This document shows positions 1 through 6,471 of a stretch of 15,221 bases of DNA, piece after piece. Where the stretch lies: NCBI GenBank assembly GCA_044370935.1, contig JBILUQ010000073.1, positions 1-15,221 of the forward strand. The letters run 5' to 3'. Numbering within the stretch: the stretch's first letter is position 1; the number at the start of each line of letters is the position of its first letter. The notes under the pieces were generated by a model that had not been told where the DNA came from, ran no database searches, and saw only the letters and a list, made by a program, of their open reading frames with translations. The position numbers and the translations under genes were made by a program. This DNA is from Chth-196 sp044370935 (lineage in GTDB: Bacteria; Verrucomicrobiota; Verrucomicrobiia; Chthoniobacterales; Chthoniobacteraceae).

Positions 1-79
1 ATTTGCCCCCGCACAGCAGGGTGAGCGAAGTGATGCACGCGGGAAGGATTCGCGCGCACGCTAAGAGGGGGTTTTTCAT
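1..79 (-). CDS. Start of a secreted protein (N-terminus only)
   Basis: An ATG at 77-79 on the minus strand opens a frame that runs off the left edge of the window. The 26 visible codons start MKNPLLACARILPAC and continue with a hydrophobic stretch ending LTLLCGG. This has the layout of a Sec signal peptide: short basic start, hydrophobic core, small residues. LTLLC could be a poor lipobox, so a lipoprotein is possible. No clear Shine-Dalgarno sequence precedes the ATG. Function cannot be judged from 26 residues; the neighbours suggest another exported protein of the glycan-degradation type. The main doubt is that a short open frame at an edge may be chance. Confidence 0.45.
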   Translation of the reverse strand, partial: MKNPLLACARILPACITSLTLLCGGK

Positions 80-124
80 GGCGGGTTCAGGCGAACTGCG
101 GTGGAGCTTGGCAAATGACGCAGA

Positions 125-470
125 TTACGGCACGGATCGCCCCTTAACCGTGCCGCAGCGGCCGCCCATGTCACGCTGAATCCACTCCGTCTTCATGCTG
201 TAAAAAGGATGCCCCTGCGCATCCACGCAACACCTTGAGCTCAATCACCAGCGTAACTTCACCCAGCTGTACAGAGACTGAGCATTCCACCCGCACCCGT
301 TCAGTGATCTGGCGCCGTTCACCAGCGTTTCACCACCGAGATCATACTCCTGCAACCCAGCTTCGCAAAATCAGACCCAAGCATGGCTCAGTAACTCCCT
401 CGCCATTGACCGTAAACACGTCCGATGCAGTTTCCGTACCGAACACGACCTATGATTCACCGGTAACAAC
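125..470 (-). pseudogene. Heavily decayed coding remnant, family unknown
   Basis: No intact frame covers this stretch, but the minus strand gives protein-like text that hops between frames. Reading from the right: VFGTETASDVFTVNGEG, then in another frame FCEAGLQEYDLGGETLVNG, then GERRQITERVRVEC followed by VQLGEVTLVIELKVLRG, then after a further shift DAQGHPFYSMKTEWIQRDMG, ending at a TAA at 125-127. At least three frame changes and one in-frame stop are needed. I do not recognise the family; the beta-strand-like alternation (EVTLVIELKVL) would suit a secreted or carbohydrate-active protein. A plus-strand frame at 235-480 overlaps it and has a low-complexity, Ser/Thr/Arg/His-rich composition typical of a shadow frame. 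The call is inference from translation texture. Confidence 0.4.
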
Positions 471-521
471 TGTGTCTTAGGATTAACCCAAGATCCTACA
501 CTCTCACCTTCAACAACTAGG

Positions 522-549
522 CCCACCCTCCCCCGCACCCTCCGCGCCC
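522..549 (-). other. G-rich tract just after the LamG-like gene (possible G-quadruplex)
   Basis: On the minus strand five runs of three to five G lie within 28 bases, separated by loops of 1 to 6 bases (runs at 547-549, 538-540, 530-534, 526-528 and 522-524). The tract begins 6 bases after the stop codon of the LamG-like gene, so it would be in that mRNA's 3' end. It fits the usual G3+ N1-7 quadruplex pattern. It could shape transcript ends or be plain skewed sequence; no hairpin terminator is visible here. Confidence 0.4.
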
Positions 550-555
550 TCCGCT

Positions 556-1815
556 CTACCCCTTGATCGGCGTGGCAGCCAGGGCGTGCAGCTTCCGCAA
601 TTCCTCCGCGGTCAAAGCTCGGTCGAACACGGCGACGCCGCCGATCCAGCCTGTGAAACCCACGCTGCGAGAGCTGTGGATCACCCGGCCGATCGTGAAT
701 GGGCCCCCGGTGCCGTCGTTTTTCGGTTCATAAATCCCGTGCGGATACCACCACGGGTTGAGGCGCAGGGCGACGAGTTCCCGATCGGTCTCCTGGCCGC
801 CGCGGAGTGTCACTTTCACCTTGGTATAACGGTATTCGCGGAGCTCAACCCGCAGGCCATCCTTCTCGCTCACGAGCGTCACGCTGAGCGGGATTGCTTC
901 GGGGGGATTGTAATATTGATCGGCAGGAAACTGCAGATCTTCGCCCTCCTGCTGCCCGGGAATCCCAGCCAAACGGCCTTGGAGCCATGCGTTGGCGGCG
1001 TAGGAGATCAGCCGGTCTTTCTGCGGTTCCTCCAGCCAGCGGTCGCCGCTCAGACCATTGAGCCACCCAGTCAGTTCCTGCGTTTTGCTGTCAAAGGTCA
1101 TCGCAAAAGTCTGCCACGACCGGGCGAGTACTTCTGCGAGGGCGTCGTGCGGAACCTTGACTGACTGTTCGGCCGAATTGCACTTATGCAGCGCGTATTT
1201 GTTAATGAACGAACTCGCGCCGTTTTCGGAAACGTGTCCGCATGCGGAGCCCTCCTTGTTCAAGCCGGCGAAAAGAGCCCACTGGCGCTGGCCTCGTTCC
1301 ACTTTGGCGATCGTTTCAGTAGTCTTCTCCCTGAGGTCGGTTCCTTCGTGCCAGATGCCAGCCAGGGCGTGGTTGCCGCCTTCGCGAATGGCCCAGACCA
1401 CGATCGTCACTGCTTTGCCGCTGCCTTTGATGTCGAGGGGCGTATCGTGCAGTCGCGCACGCGGAACAAAGAGCAGAGGACGGAAATCCGGATCGGTCTC
1501 GGCCTTGATGCGAATCGCCTGACCGAAGGGGCCCGAGCCGAGCATCGGGAAGTCGGCGTAGTTGGCCGAGGGTCCGGCGTTCCAGAGGTCTTTCACGTAA
1601 TTGCCGGCGTCGAGTGCGTAGTCGTTCTTCGCCCCAGCAGGGACATGTGCTGTGAAACGCCGGCCGGGGGCTTCACGTTTTGTGAAATCCCAAAACGCGA
1701 CGAGACCCGGAGTTTCCGTCACGGTCGCGATGCGTTCCTTTTGTGCATCGGCGGCAGAAAGCGGGAGTGCACCAAGGGATGCACCGAGGGAGAGGGCGGC
1801 GAGAAATCGAGCCAT
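556..1815 (-). CDS. Secreted LamG / concanavalin A-like domain protein
   Basis: The protein has 419 residues from the ATG at 1813-1815, chosen because it places a clean signal peptide first (MARFLAALSLGASLGALPLSAADA, cleavage near residue 22-24). A start 29 codons upstream would put a polar stretch in front of it. The mature part opens with TPGLVAFWDF (residues about 35-44), a typical first strand of LamG/ConA-like domains. It ends with FTGWIGGVAVFDRALTAEELRKL, the usual last strand plus helix of such domains (known of the family). No catalytic motif is evident, so a glycan-binding or structural role is more likely than hydrolysis. A diverged, broken copy of its N-terminal part lies at about 2290-2450 on the same strand. 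The gene appears monocistronic. The alternative is a catalytic member of an unrecognised ConA-like enzyme family. Confidence 0.8.
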   Translation of the reverse strand: MARFLAALSLGASLGALPLSAADAQKERIATVTETPGLVAFWDFTKREAPGRRFTAHVPAGAKNDYALDAGNYVKDLWNAGPSANYADFPMLGSGPFGQAIRIKAETDPDFRPLLFVPRARLHDTPLDIKGSGKAVTIVVWAIREGGNHALAGIWHEGTDLREKTTETIAKVERGQRQWALFAGLNKEGSACGHVSENGASSFINKYALHKCNSAEQSVKVPHDALAEVLARSWQTFAMTFDSKTQELTGWLNGLSGDRWLEEPQKDRLISYAANAWLQGRLAGIPGQQEGEDLQFPADQYYNPPEAIPLSVTLVSEKDGLRVELREYRYTKVKVTLRGGQETDRELVALRLNPWWYPHGIYEPKNDGTGGPFTIGRVIHSSRSVGFTGWIGGVAVFDRALTAEELRKLHALAATPIKG

Positions 1816-2289
1816 GGGAAAAGTTCGAGAGAGGGATGAGCGCGAAGGGGAATTGAGATAATACTGGCGGGATAATACTCGCGCCAGACACTTTTCCCAC
1901 ACTCTTAACGGTCAGCATTTGCCACGGTAACGGAGTGGCAAGCGTAGATGTGGTTGCCGGATAGCCTGCGATGATAAAGAAGGATGCGTTGGTGACGCCC
2001 GTACACGACGCAAGCAACCAGACGCTATTGATTTAGATTAAATAGAGTGGAAAGACGCGCTTGGCAAATCATTGCGCGCGCCTCCGCCTCATCGGGCCGC
2101 ACGGGCGGATTTCCCGCACCCGCTTCCGGCCCAACGCCGCACCCGAGCAGGACACAGCTTGGTGAGCGACATGATCCTGTTGACGTCCCCCACTGCTGCC
2201 GTCGCGACATCCCACGCTGTCCACATCAAGCACACATCGATCGAGTATTGCGCTGCGGAATTCTGCGAATGCGTCGATTGCGATAACTG
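1816..2289. other. Intergenic region without a supportable gene
   Basis: Several short frames are open on both strands, but none has a recognisable domain, and all three minus frames stay open over part of it because of base composition. An imperfect direct repeat of gataatactNgcg lies at about 1857-1883, in the leader of the LamG-like gene. A sequence resembling the window's REP core (agacacttttccc) lies at about 1886-1900. Otherwise I see nothing. Confidence 0.5.
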
Positions 2290-2450
2290 CTCCGACTGCT
2301 CGTGCGAGGCCAGAGTGCTTTCATGCAGTTGCCGGTGTCGAGTGCGTAGTCGTTATTCGCTCAAGCAGGCGTATGCGCTTTGAAAGGCTGGCCGGGGGCT
2401 TTACGTTTTGTAAAATTTCAAAACTCAAAAAGACGGTTTGCCACCCGCTT
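2290..2450 (-). pseudogene. Broken partial copy of the LamG-like gene N-terminus
   Basis: The minus strand translates in one frame to NFTKRKAPGQPF, then NDYALDTGN and MKALW. The intact gene at 556-1815 has DFTKREAPGRRF, NDYALDAGN and VKDLW at residues 43-77, in the same order and spacing. DNA identity is plain to the eye: cgagtgcgtagtcgtt and ggccgggggctt occur in both copies. The copy has a TGA in place of the Trp codon of FWDF, at 2418-2420, and another in-frame TGA about 20 codons on. Similarity fades below about 2300 and above about 2440. It is a dead duplicate or the end of a recombination event. It also explains why a Cys-rich plus-strand frame across the same bases should not be trusted. 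Confidence 0.75.
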
Positions 2451-2728
2451 TCACCAATGACAGGCACTTCTCATGCCTCTCTTTCTGCGCCGAAATTTAA
2501 TGCGCGGGTGTAGATTACTAGACCTTGCTCGTGTTACCCGGGCTCGAGCACCCCGGGCTCGAGCACCCGGGCTCGAACACCATGGTTCGGGCCGAGTGGT
2601 TCAATTTCCCGCTCACCGCCGATAATATCAACGCAACTTAACCTCGACGGCGGAGTTCACTCAATCACTGCACGCATATCCGCCGCAAAGCGGCGCTCAG
2701 AGAACCCGCAGCAACACACGATTTGCCA
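2451..2728. other. Leader region of the sulfatase gene
   Basis: This stretch has no gene. It holds a REP-core-like sequence, gacaggcactt, at 2459-2469, the short tandem repeat at 2537-2579, and a small hairpin (cgccg, loop caaag, cggcg) at 2681-2695, about 33 bases before the sulfatase ATG. The promoter must lie here, but I cannot pick a convincing -35/-10 pair. Confidence 0.4.
2537..2579. repeat. Three tandem copies of a 14-15 bp palindrome-rich unit
   Basis: The unit cccgggctcgagca occurs at 2537-2550, with one extra c at 2551-2565, and with one base change at 2566-2579. Each unit contains the palindromes CCCGGG and CTCGAG, so the array can fold into several alternative hairpins. It is bracketed by gtgtt (2531-2535) and aacac (2576-2580), which are inverse complements. 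It lies about 150 bases upstream of the sulfatase start. Confidence 0.75.
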
Positions 2729-4162
2729 ATGAAACTCACTCTCTTCATAAGACTCACAGCGCTTGCACTCGCGCAACTGTGCACGCTACACGCGTCCGAA
2801 CGCCCGAACGTGCTATTCATTGCCGTGGACGATCTCAATCATTGGGTAGGGCATCTCGGCCGTAATCAACAGACGAAGACCCCGAACATCGACCGTCTCG
2901 CTGCAATGGGAGTAACCTTCGCCAACGCACAATGCGCAGCGCCGGTGTGCAATCCGTCACGCGCGGCGCTGCTCAGCGGCAAACGCCCCGGCACGACCGG
3001 AATCTACGACAACACCAATCTTTTCACGAAGGTACTGAAACCCGAGGAATCGCTTGTGATGCAGTTCAAGAACGCGGGCTACGAGACGCTCGGCATCGGC
3101 AAACTCTGGCATGGAGGACTCGGCTGGAAGGAGCAATGGACAGTGATTGAAGAGGAAACCTTCAAGAAGGGAAAAATCAGCGACCGCAGCATCGGCGGCA
3201 TCGCTTTCGGACCGATTGTCGAAGGAGGAGATGACGCTGTTTCCGACACCAGCATCACAGACTACGGCGTCTCAGAACTCGCCAAGATCCACAAGAAACC
3301 CTTCTTCCTCACACTCGGCTTCCACAAGCCCCACATGCCGTGGAACGTTCCGCAGAAATACTATGACATGCATCCCCTCGCGGACATCCAACTGCCGCCC
3401 ACCAAGGAAGGCGATCTTTCCGATGTCCCTCCGGCCGGCGTCAGGATGGCCAAGTCGGACGGCGACCACGCCAAAGTACTCGCTTCTGGGCGTTGGAAGG
3501 AAGCCGTGCAGGCCTACCTTGCGGCGATTACGTATCTCGACGGCCAGATCGGCCGCGTGCTGGATGCGTATGACCGCTCGCCGCACAAGGACAACACCAT
3601 CATCGTTCTTTGGGGCGACCATGGCTGGCATCTCGGCGAGAAGGAACACTGGCGGAAGTTTGCCCTCTGGGAGGAAGCCGCACGCGCTCCCTTCATCTGG
3701 GTCGTCCCGGGCCTGACCAAACCTGGAGGCTTCTGCAAAAGTCCGGTTGATTTCATGAGCGTGTATCCAACGCTGTGCGACCTCGCTTCCTTACCCAAGC
3801 CCGCCTGGGTCGAAGGCGACAACATCAAATCCATACTCGCGGATCCCGCCGCCGCCTGGACCGGTGTAGGCGTCACCACCTTCGGGCAAAACAACCACGC
3901 CGTTCGCACTGAGCGCTGGCGTTATATCCGCTACGCCGATGGCGGCGAAGAACTCTACGACCACCACAAAGACGAATACGAGTGGACCAACCTAGCCTCC
4001 CACTCCGAGCACGCCGCACTCAAAGCCGAACTCGCGCGGCATCTTCCCGCCATCAACGTCTCCGCCGCCGCGAAAGGCAAAATGAGTGACCACGAGGGAG
4101 ACAGCCCTGCGAACCCTTCAACTGGGCGGAAAAAGGACAGGGGAAAGAAAACCAAAGAGTGA
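2729..4162 (+). CDS. Secreted Cys-type sulfatase, iduronate-2-sulfatase-like
   Basis: This enzyme hydrolyses sulfate esters, probably on a sulfated polysaccharide, outside the cytoplasm. The 477 residues start at the ATG at 2729 (a TTG two codons earlier is less likely). A signal peptide covers residues 1 to about 22, ending near LHA-SERPN. The sulfatase signature C-x-P-S-R is CNPSR at residues 74-78; Cys74 must be oxidised to formylglycine by a maturation enzyme not encoded here. Metal-binding Asp pair 34-35 (AVDDLN), GKLWH (Lys125, His128), GFHKPHMPW and GDHGWHLGEKEHW (Asp297, His298) follow in the order of iduronate-2-sulfatase, whose equivalents they closely resemble. The C-terminus is a basic Lys-rich tail. 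Substrate is not deducible. An intrinsic terminator follows. Confidence 0.93.
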   Translation: MKLTLFIRLTALALAQLCTLHASERPNVLFIAVDDLNHWVGHLGRNQQTKTPNIDRLAAMGVTFANAQCAAPVCNPSRAALLSGKRPGTTGIYDNTNLFTKVLKPEESLVMQFKNAGYETLGIGKLWHGGLGWKEQWTVIEEETFKKGKISDRSIGGIAFGPIVEGGDDAVSDTSITDYGVSELAKIHKKPFFLTLGFHKPHMPWNVPQKYYDMHPLADIQLPPTKEGDLSDVPPAGVRMAKSDGDHAKVLASGRWKEAVQAYLAAITYLDGQIGRVLDAYDRSPHKDNTIIVLWGDHGWHLGEKEHWRKFALWEEAARAPFIWVVPGLTKPGGFCKSPVDFMSVYPTLCDLASLPKPAWVEGDNIKSILADPAAAWTGVGVTTFGQNNHAVRTERWRYIRYADGGEELYDHHKDEYEWTNLASHSEHAALKAELARHLPAINVSAAAKGKMSDHEGDSPANPSTGRKKDRGKKTKE

Positions 4163-4182
4163 AATAAACCGTAACACGGCCT

Positions 4183-4223
4183 GCCGCCGTTCTGCTCAGT
4201 CGGCCTGTGGCAACGGCGGTTTT
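4183..4223 (+). terminator. Intrinsic terminator of the sulfatase gene
   Basis: The perfect inverted pair ccgccgtt (4184-4191) and aacggcgg (4212-4219) is followed at once by tttt (4220-4223). It begins 21 bases after the sulfatase stop. The 20-base loop can itself pair partly. It is a good rho-independent terminator apart from the short T run. Confidence 0.65.
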
Positions 4224-4333
4224 CGCGGGAGGATGAATCCCTGTAGCTGGACACCTGCTGTCGATTGCCAAACCAAGACCAGCACTTCGATCATCGGAAC
4301 CGATTTATCGGAGAGGCGCCGGGGGTGACACGT

Positions 4334-4487
4334 GAGACGCCGGGGACAGACCCTTTTGCACTCGTGCCCGTCTTCACGAAAACCGCGCAAATTGCAGTGG
4401 AAATTGCAGTGAAGAAAAACCTCTAAACCCTGCCTGCGCCACCTGTCTGAGCACCATTCCAAACTCGCGGCAAAGTGCCCGTCCCCG
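4334..4487. repeat. Pair of inverted REP-like elements
   Basis: The left element gagacgccggggacagaccc (4334-4353) and the right element aaagtgcccgtccccg (4472-4487) face each other: the inverse complement of the right one reads cggggacgggcacttt. The left element shares about 18 bases (gtctgtcccc-ggcgtctc on its other strand, one c fewer) with the copy at 13585-13610. Just before it, at about 4316-4330, is a second cgccggggg-tgacac unit. Between the ends are a direct repeat of aaattgcagtg and an inverted pair tcttcac/gtgaaga. The layout resembles a two-ended REP unit or small non-autonomous element; no transposase is present. Confidence 0.6.
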
Positions 4488-4528
4488 TCCTCTTACTCAC
4501 AAGCGTCTTGGCAAACCCCGGGACAATA

Positions 4529-4555
4529 CCGCGCGCGCACGCTGTCAGCGCGCGG
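4529..4555 (-). terminator. GC hairpin after the response regulator gene
   Basis: The inverted pair ccgcgcgc (4529-4536) and gcgcgcgg (4548-4555), with an 11-base loop, starts 17 bases after the response regulator stop on the minus strand. No T run follows on that strand, so it would be a weak or factor-assisted terminator, or an mRNA-end stabiliser, for the four-gene signalling cluster. Confidence 0.4.
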
Positions 4556-4572
4556 CGAGCATCATTTTCTTG

Positions 4573-5031
4573 TCATTTCAGCTCTGGGAAATGGTTGTAC
4601 CGCAACCACGCGCTTAAGGTTCGAACCATCTCCGCCAATTCATCGATTGTGCTGGGCTTGAACAGAAATGCGCTCGCGCCCAGATCGAAAGCGCGCTCGA
4701 TGTCCTCCGAGCGGAGGGAGGCGCTTAGTATAAATACAGGAAGTCGCCGCAGAACGGGTTGTGTGCGCAGCCATGCCAGGACCTCGAAGCCGCTTTTTTT
4801 GGGCATTTTCAAGTCCAGCAGCATCAACATTGGAAGGGGATTTAATCTCCGATCTTGAAATGGTGGTTCTCCCTTGAGGTAGGCAATCGCCTGCTCACCG
4901 TCATGAACTTCTTGCAGAGGATTTCGCAAGCCCGCCTGCTCACTAGCGATACGAAAAAGAAAAATGTCGTTCTCGCTATCATCGACTAGAAGGATCGTAC
5001 CAAGGGTGTTCATTGGCGGAGGTTTTGTCAT
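4573..5031 (-). CDS. Single-domain response regulator (Rcp1-like receiver)
   Basis: The 152 residues are one receiver domain with no output domain. The acidic pocket is Asp17-Asp18 (LLVDDSEND), the phospho-acceptor Asp73 (MLLDLKMPKKSG), the switch Ser103 (FILSAS) and the conserved Lys125 (FLFKPS). The loop between strand 2 and strand 3 is long (PPFQDRRLNP), as in Rcp1-type regulators that pair with phytochrome-like kinases (family knowledge). Its ATG overlaps the stop of the histidine kinase gene (ATGA), so the two are translationally coupled and are almost certainly partners. A second possible start lies six codons in (MNTLG). With no DNA-binding domain it must act by protein contact or as a phosphate sink, perhaps towards the KaiC-like protein; that last step is inference. 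Confidence 0.9.
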   Translation of the reverse strand: MTKPPPMNTLGTILLVDDSENDIFLFRIASEQAGLRNPLQEVHDGEQAIAYLKGEPPFQDRRLNPLPMLMLLDLKMPKKSGFEVLAWLRTQPVLRRLPVFILSASLRSEDIERAFDLGASAFLFKPSTIDELAEMVRTLSAWLRYNHFPELK

Positions 5032-6368
5032 GAACCCGACAGGGCCTTTCCCAGTGCTCCGTTTTGCGCCTGGTGGGGTACTTCTTTAAGCTCGATCCAG
5101 AAACGACTGCCTTCCCCCACAACCGATTCAAGGCCTACATCGCCTCCCATCCGTTCGACCCCCTTTTGAACAATGGCCAAGCCGATGCCTGTGCCCGGAT
5201 AGTCTTCGCTATTGAGGCGTGTGAAGGGATGAAAAAGTTGAGAATAGTGCTCCGGAGCGATTCCTATTCCATTGTCCTCCACCCACAATCGCACGATGCC
5301 AGGACGCTGATCCGTTCTGAAGCGAAGACGCGGTGGGATATTGGGACGAACAAATTTGAGAGCATTACTCGTTAGGTTATAAAGAACCTGATGCAAGGTG
5401 GGCTCATGCGCCAAGACCAGAGGCCACGGTCCTATGCGTTCTTCAATCACGTTTTTCTCCTCGCATTCGGAGCGCACGCGCGAGAGGACAGCTTCAATGA
5501 CGGCTCCCAATTTGACATTAGACAATTCGAGGCGTTGCTGGCTGATCTGGCTGAATATCAGCAGATCAATAAGCATGGCGTCCATAAAGAGGGCGGACTT
5601 GTTGATCCGCTCGGCGCATTTCTTGGCTTTTTCCGGCAGATTTGGCCCTGCCTCCGCCATCAGAACCGCAGAGAATCCCTGCATCGCTCGCAGTGGTGCG
5701 CGTAAATCGTGCGCTATGGCGTACACGAAGGATTCCAGCTGTTTGTTTGTTTCCGTGAGTTCAGCCGTTCGCTGCTGAACTAGTGTCTCGAGTTGGTTCG
5801 CTTTTGTGATGAGCTCAGCTTGTAGTATGTGCAATCGATCCGTGATTTTCTTGCGTTTCTGTATCTCTATTTCGAGCGTTTTCTTAGCTGCCGCTTCCGC
5901 CTCCGCAAGTTTCTGCTGCCGTATCGACCCGATTAACAAAGCCTCGCTCACCTCCTGCTCTTTCCCCTGCAATTCAGCGGCCCTGATTTGGACCATTAAT
6001 CCAGAGGGCACCGCATCATTTTCGATTGGCCAGATTGTATAAGACCACAACCCAGTATTGGATTTGTGCCGGCGTTGCGCCCTGTAGATCTTGGGAAGAC
6101 GATTGGAGAGTATCTCAGCGAGCATTAATTTCACTGTTTCCTTGTGTTCTAGAATTTCCGGGAAGGGTTTTCCCACGAGGCTCTCGGCAGGAAGCTCGAA
6201 CAGATCAAGGAAACAGTGGTTGGTATAAAGAATGGAGTGACTCTCACCGACAAGCAGGGCCATGGGGAAGGGAGACATTTCAAGCAATGCGCTGCAAAGA
6301 GTTTGAACGTCCATTGTCTTAAAATGTAATTTTTGAAAGAGGGATTGCGGAGAAACATCAAAAGCCAC
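5028..6368 (-). CDS. PAS-domain sensor histidine kinase
   Basis: This is a cytoplasmic kinase of 446 residues with no membrane segment. A PAS domain spans about 20-130 (SPFPMALLVGESHSILYTN onwards) and a long coiled coil about 135-215. The HisKA box carries His220 (YAIAHDLRAPLRAMQGFS). The ATPase domain has the N box (NLTSNALKF, 331-339), DNGIGI (365-370) and GTGIGLAIV (392-400). The ETNKQLESFVYAIAHDLRAPL wording is typical of kinases related to the phytochrome output module, but no chromophore-binding GAF/PHY region is present. The start is a GTG at 6366-6368; an ATG 18 codons later (MDVQTL) is equally possible, and neither has a good ribosome site. It overlaps the response regulator by 4 bases and follows the kaiC-like gene after 103 bases. 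The signal sensed is unknown. Confidence 0.9.
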   Translation of the reverse strand: MAFDVSPQSLFQKLHFKTMDVQTLCSALLEMSPFPMALLVGESHSILYTNHCFLDLFELPAESLVGKPFPEILEHKETVKLMLAEILSNRLPKIYRAQRRHKSNTGLWSYTIWPIENDAVPSGLMVQIRAAELQGKEQEVSEALLIGSIRQQKLAEAEAAAKKTLEIEIQKRKKITDRLHILQAELITKANQLETLVQQRTAELTETNKQLESFVYAIAHDLRAPLRAMQGFSAVLMAEAGPNLPEKAKKCAERINKSALFMDAMLIDLLIFSQISQQRLELSNVKLGAVIEAVLSRVRSECEEKNVIEERIGPWPLVLAHEPTLHQVLYNLTSNALKFVRPNIPPRLRFRTDQRPGIVRLWVEDNGIGIAPEHYSQLFHPFTRLNSEDYPGTGIGLAIVQKGVERMGGDVGLESVVGEGSRFWIELKEVPHQAQNGALGKALSGS

Positions 6369-6399
6369 CGATAGGCATCACGAGCTATTTTTGATGTCC

Positions 6400-6439
6400 A
6401 AATCCAATGTCAGGTGTGGGAATGCGTTGGATTGGATTT
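6400..6439 (-). promoter_or_regulatory. Hairpin between the kaiC-like and kinase genes
   Basis: A perfect 9-base inverted repeat, aaatccaat (6400-6408) and attggattt (6431-6439), with a 22-base loop, lies in the 103-base gap between the two cistrons. It could act as a processing site, an attenuator or a spacer structure. It is AT-rich and may be chance. Confidence 0.3.
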
Positions 6440-6471
6440 TAGCCAAAATGCTAAAGCCGGTTTTGAGCCTG

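Noticed and set aside
235..480. Plus-strand 81-residue frame
   Set aside because: It has low-complexity Ser/Thr/Pro/Arg composition, no start context, and better protein-like text on the opposite strand.
1673..2017. Minus-strand 114-residue frame overlapping the LamG-like gene start
   Set aside because: It runs out of frame through the signal peptide of the better-supported gene and has no recognisable domain.
2072..2383. Plus-strand frame encoding a Cys-rich peptide (several C-x-C and C-x-x-C pairs)
   Set aside because: Its Cys-rich part partly overlies, on the opposite strand, the decayed LamG-like copy, and the cysteines come from tgc runs in skewed sequence. There is no signal peptide and no good start.
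2537..2579. Cloning-linker contamination, because of SmaI- and XhoI-like sites
   Set aside because: The copies differ by natural-looking single changes, and the flanks read as continuous genomic sequence without vector features.
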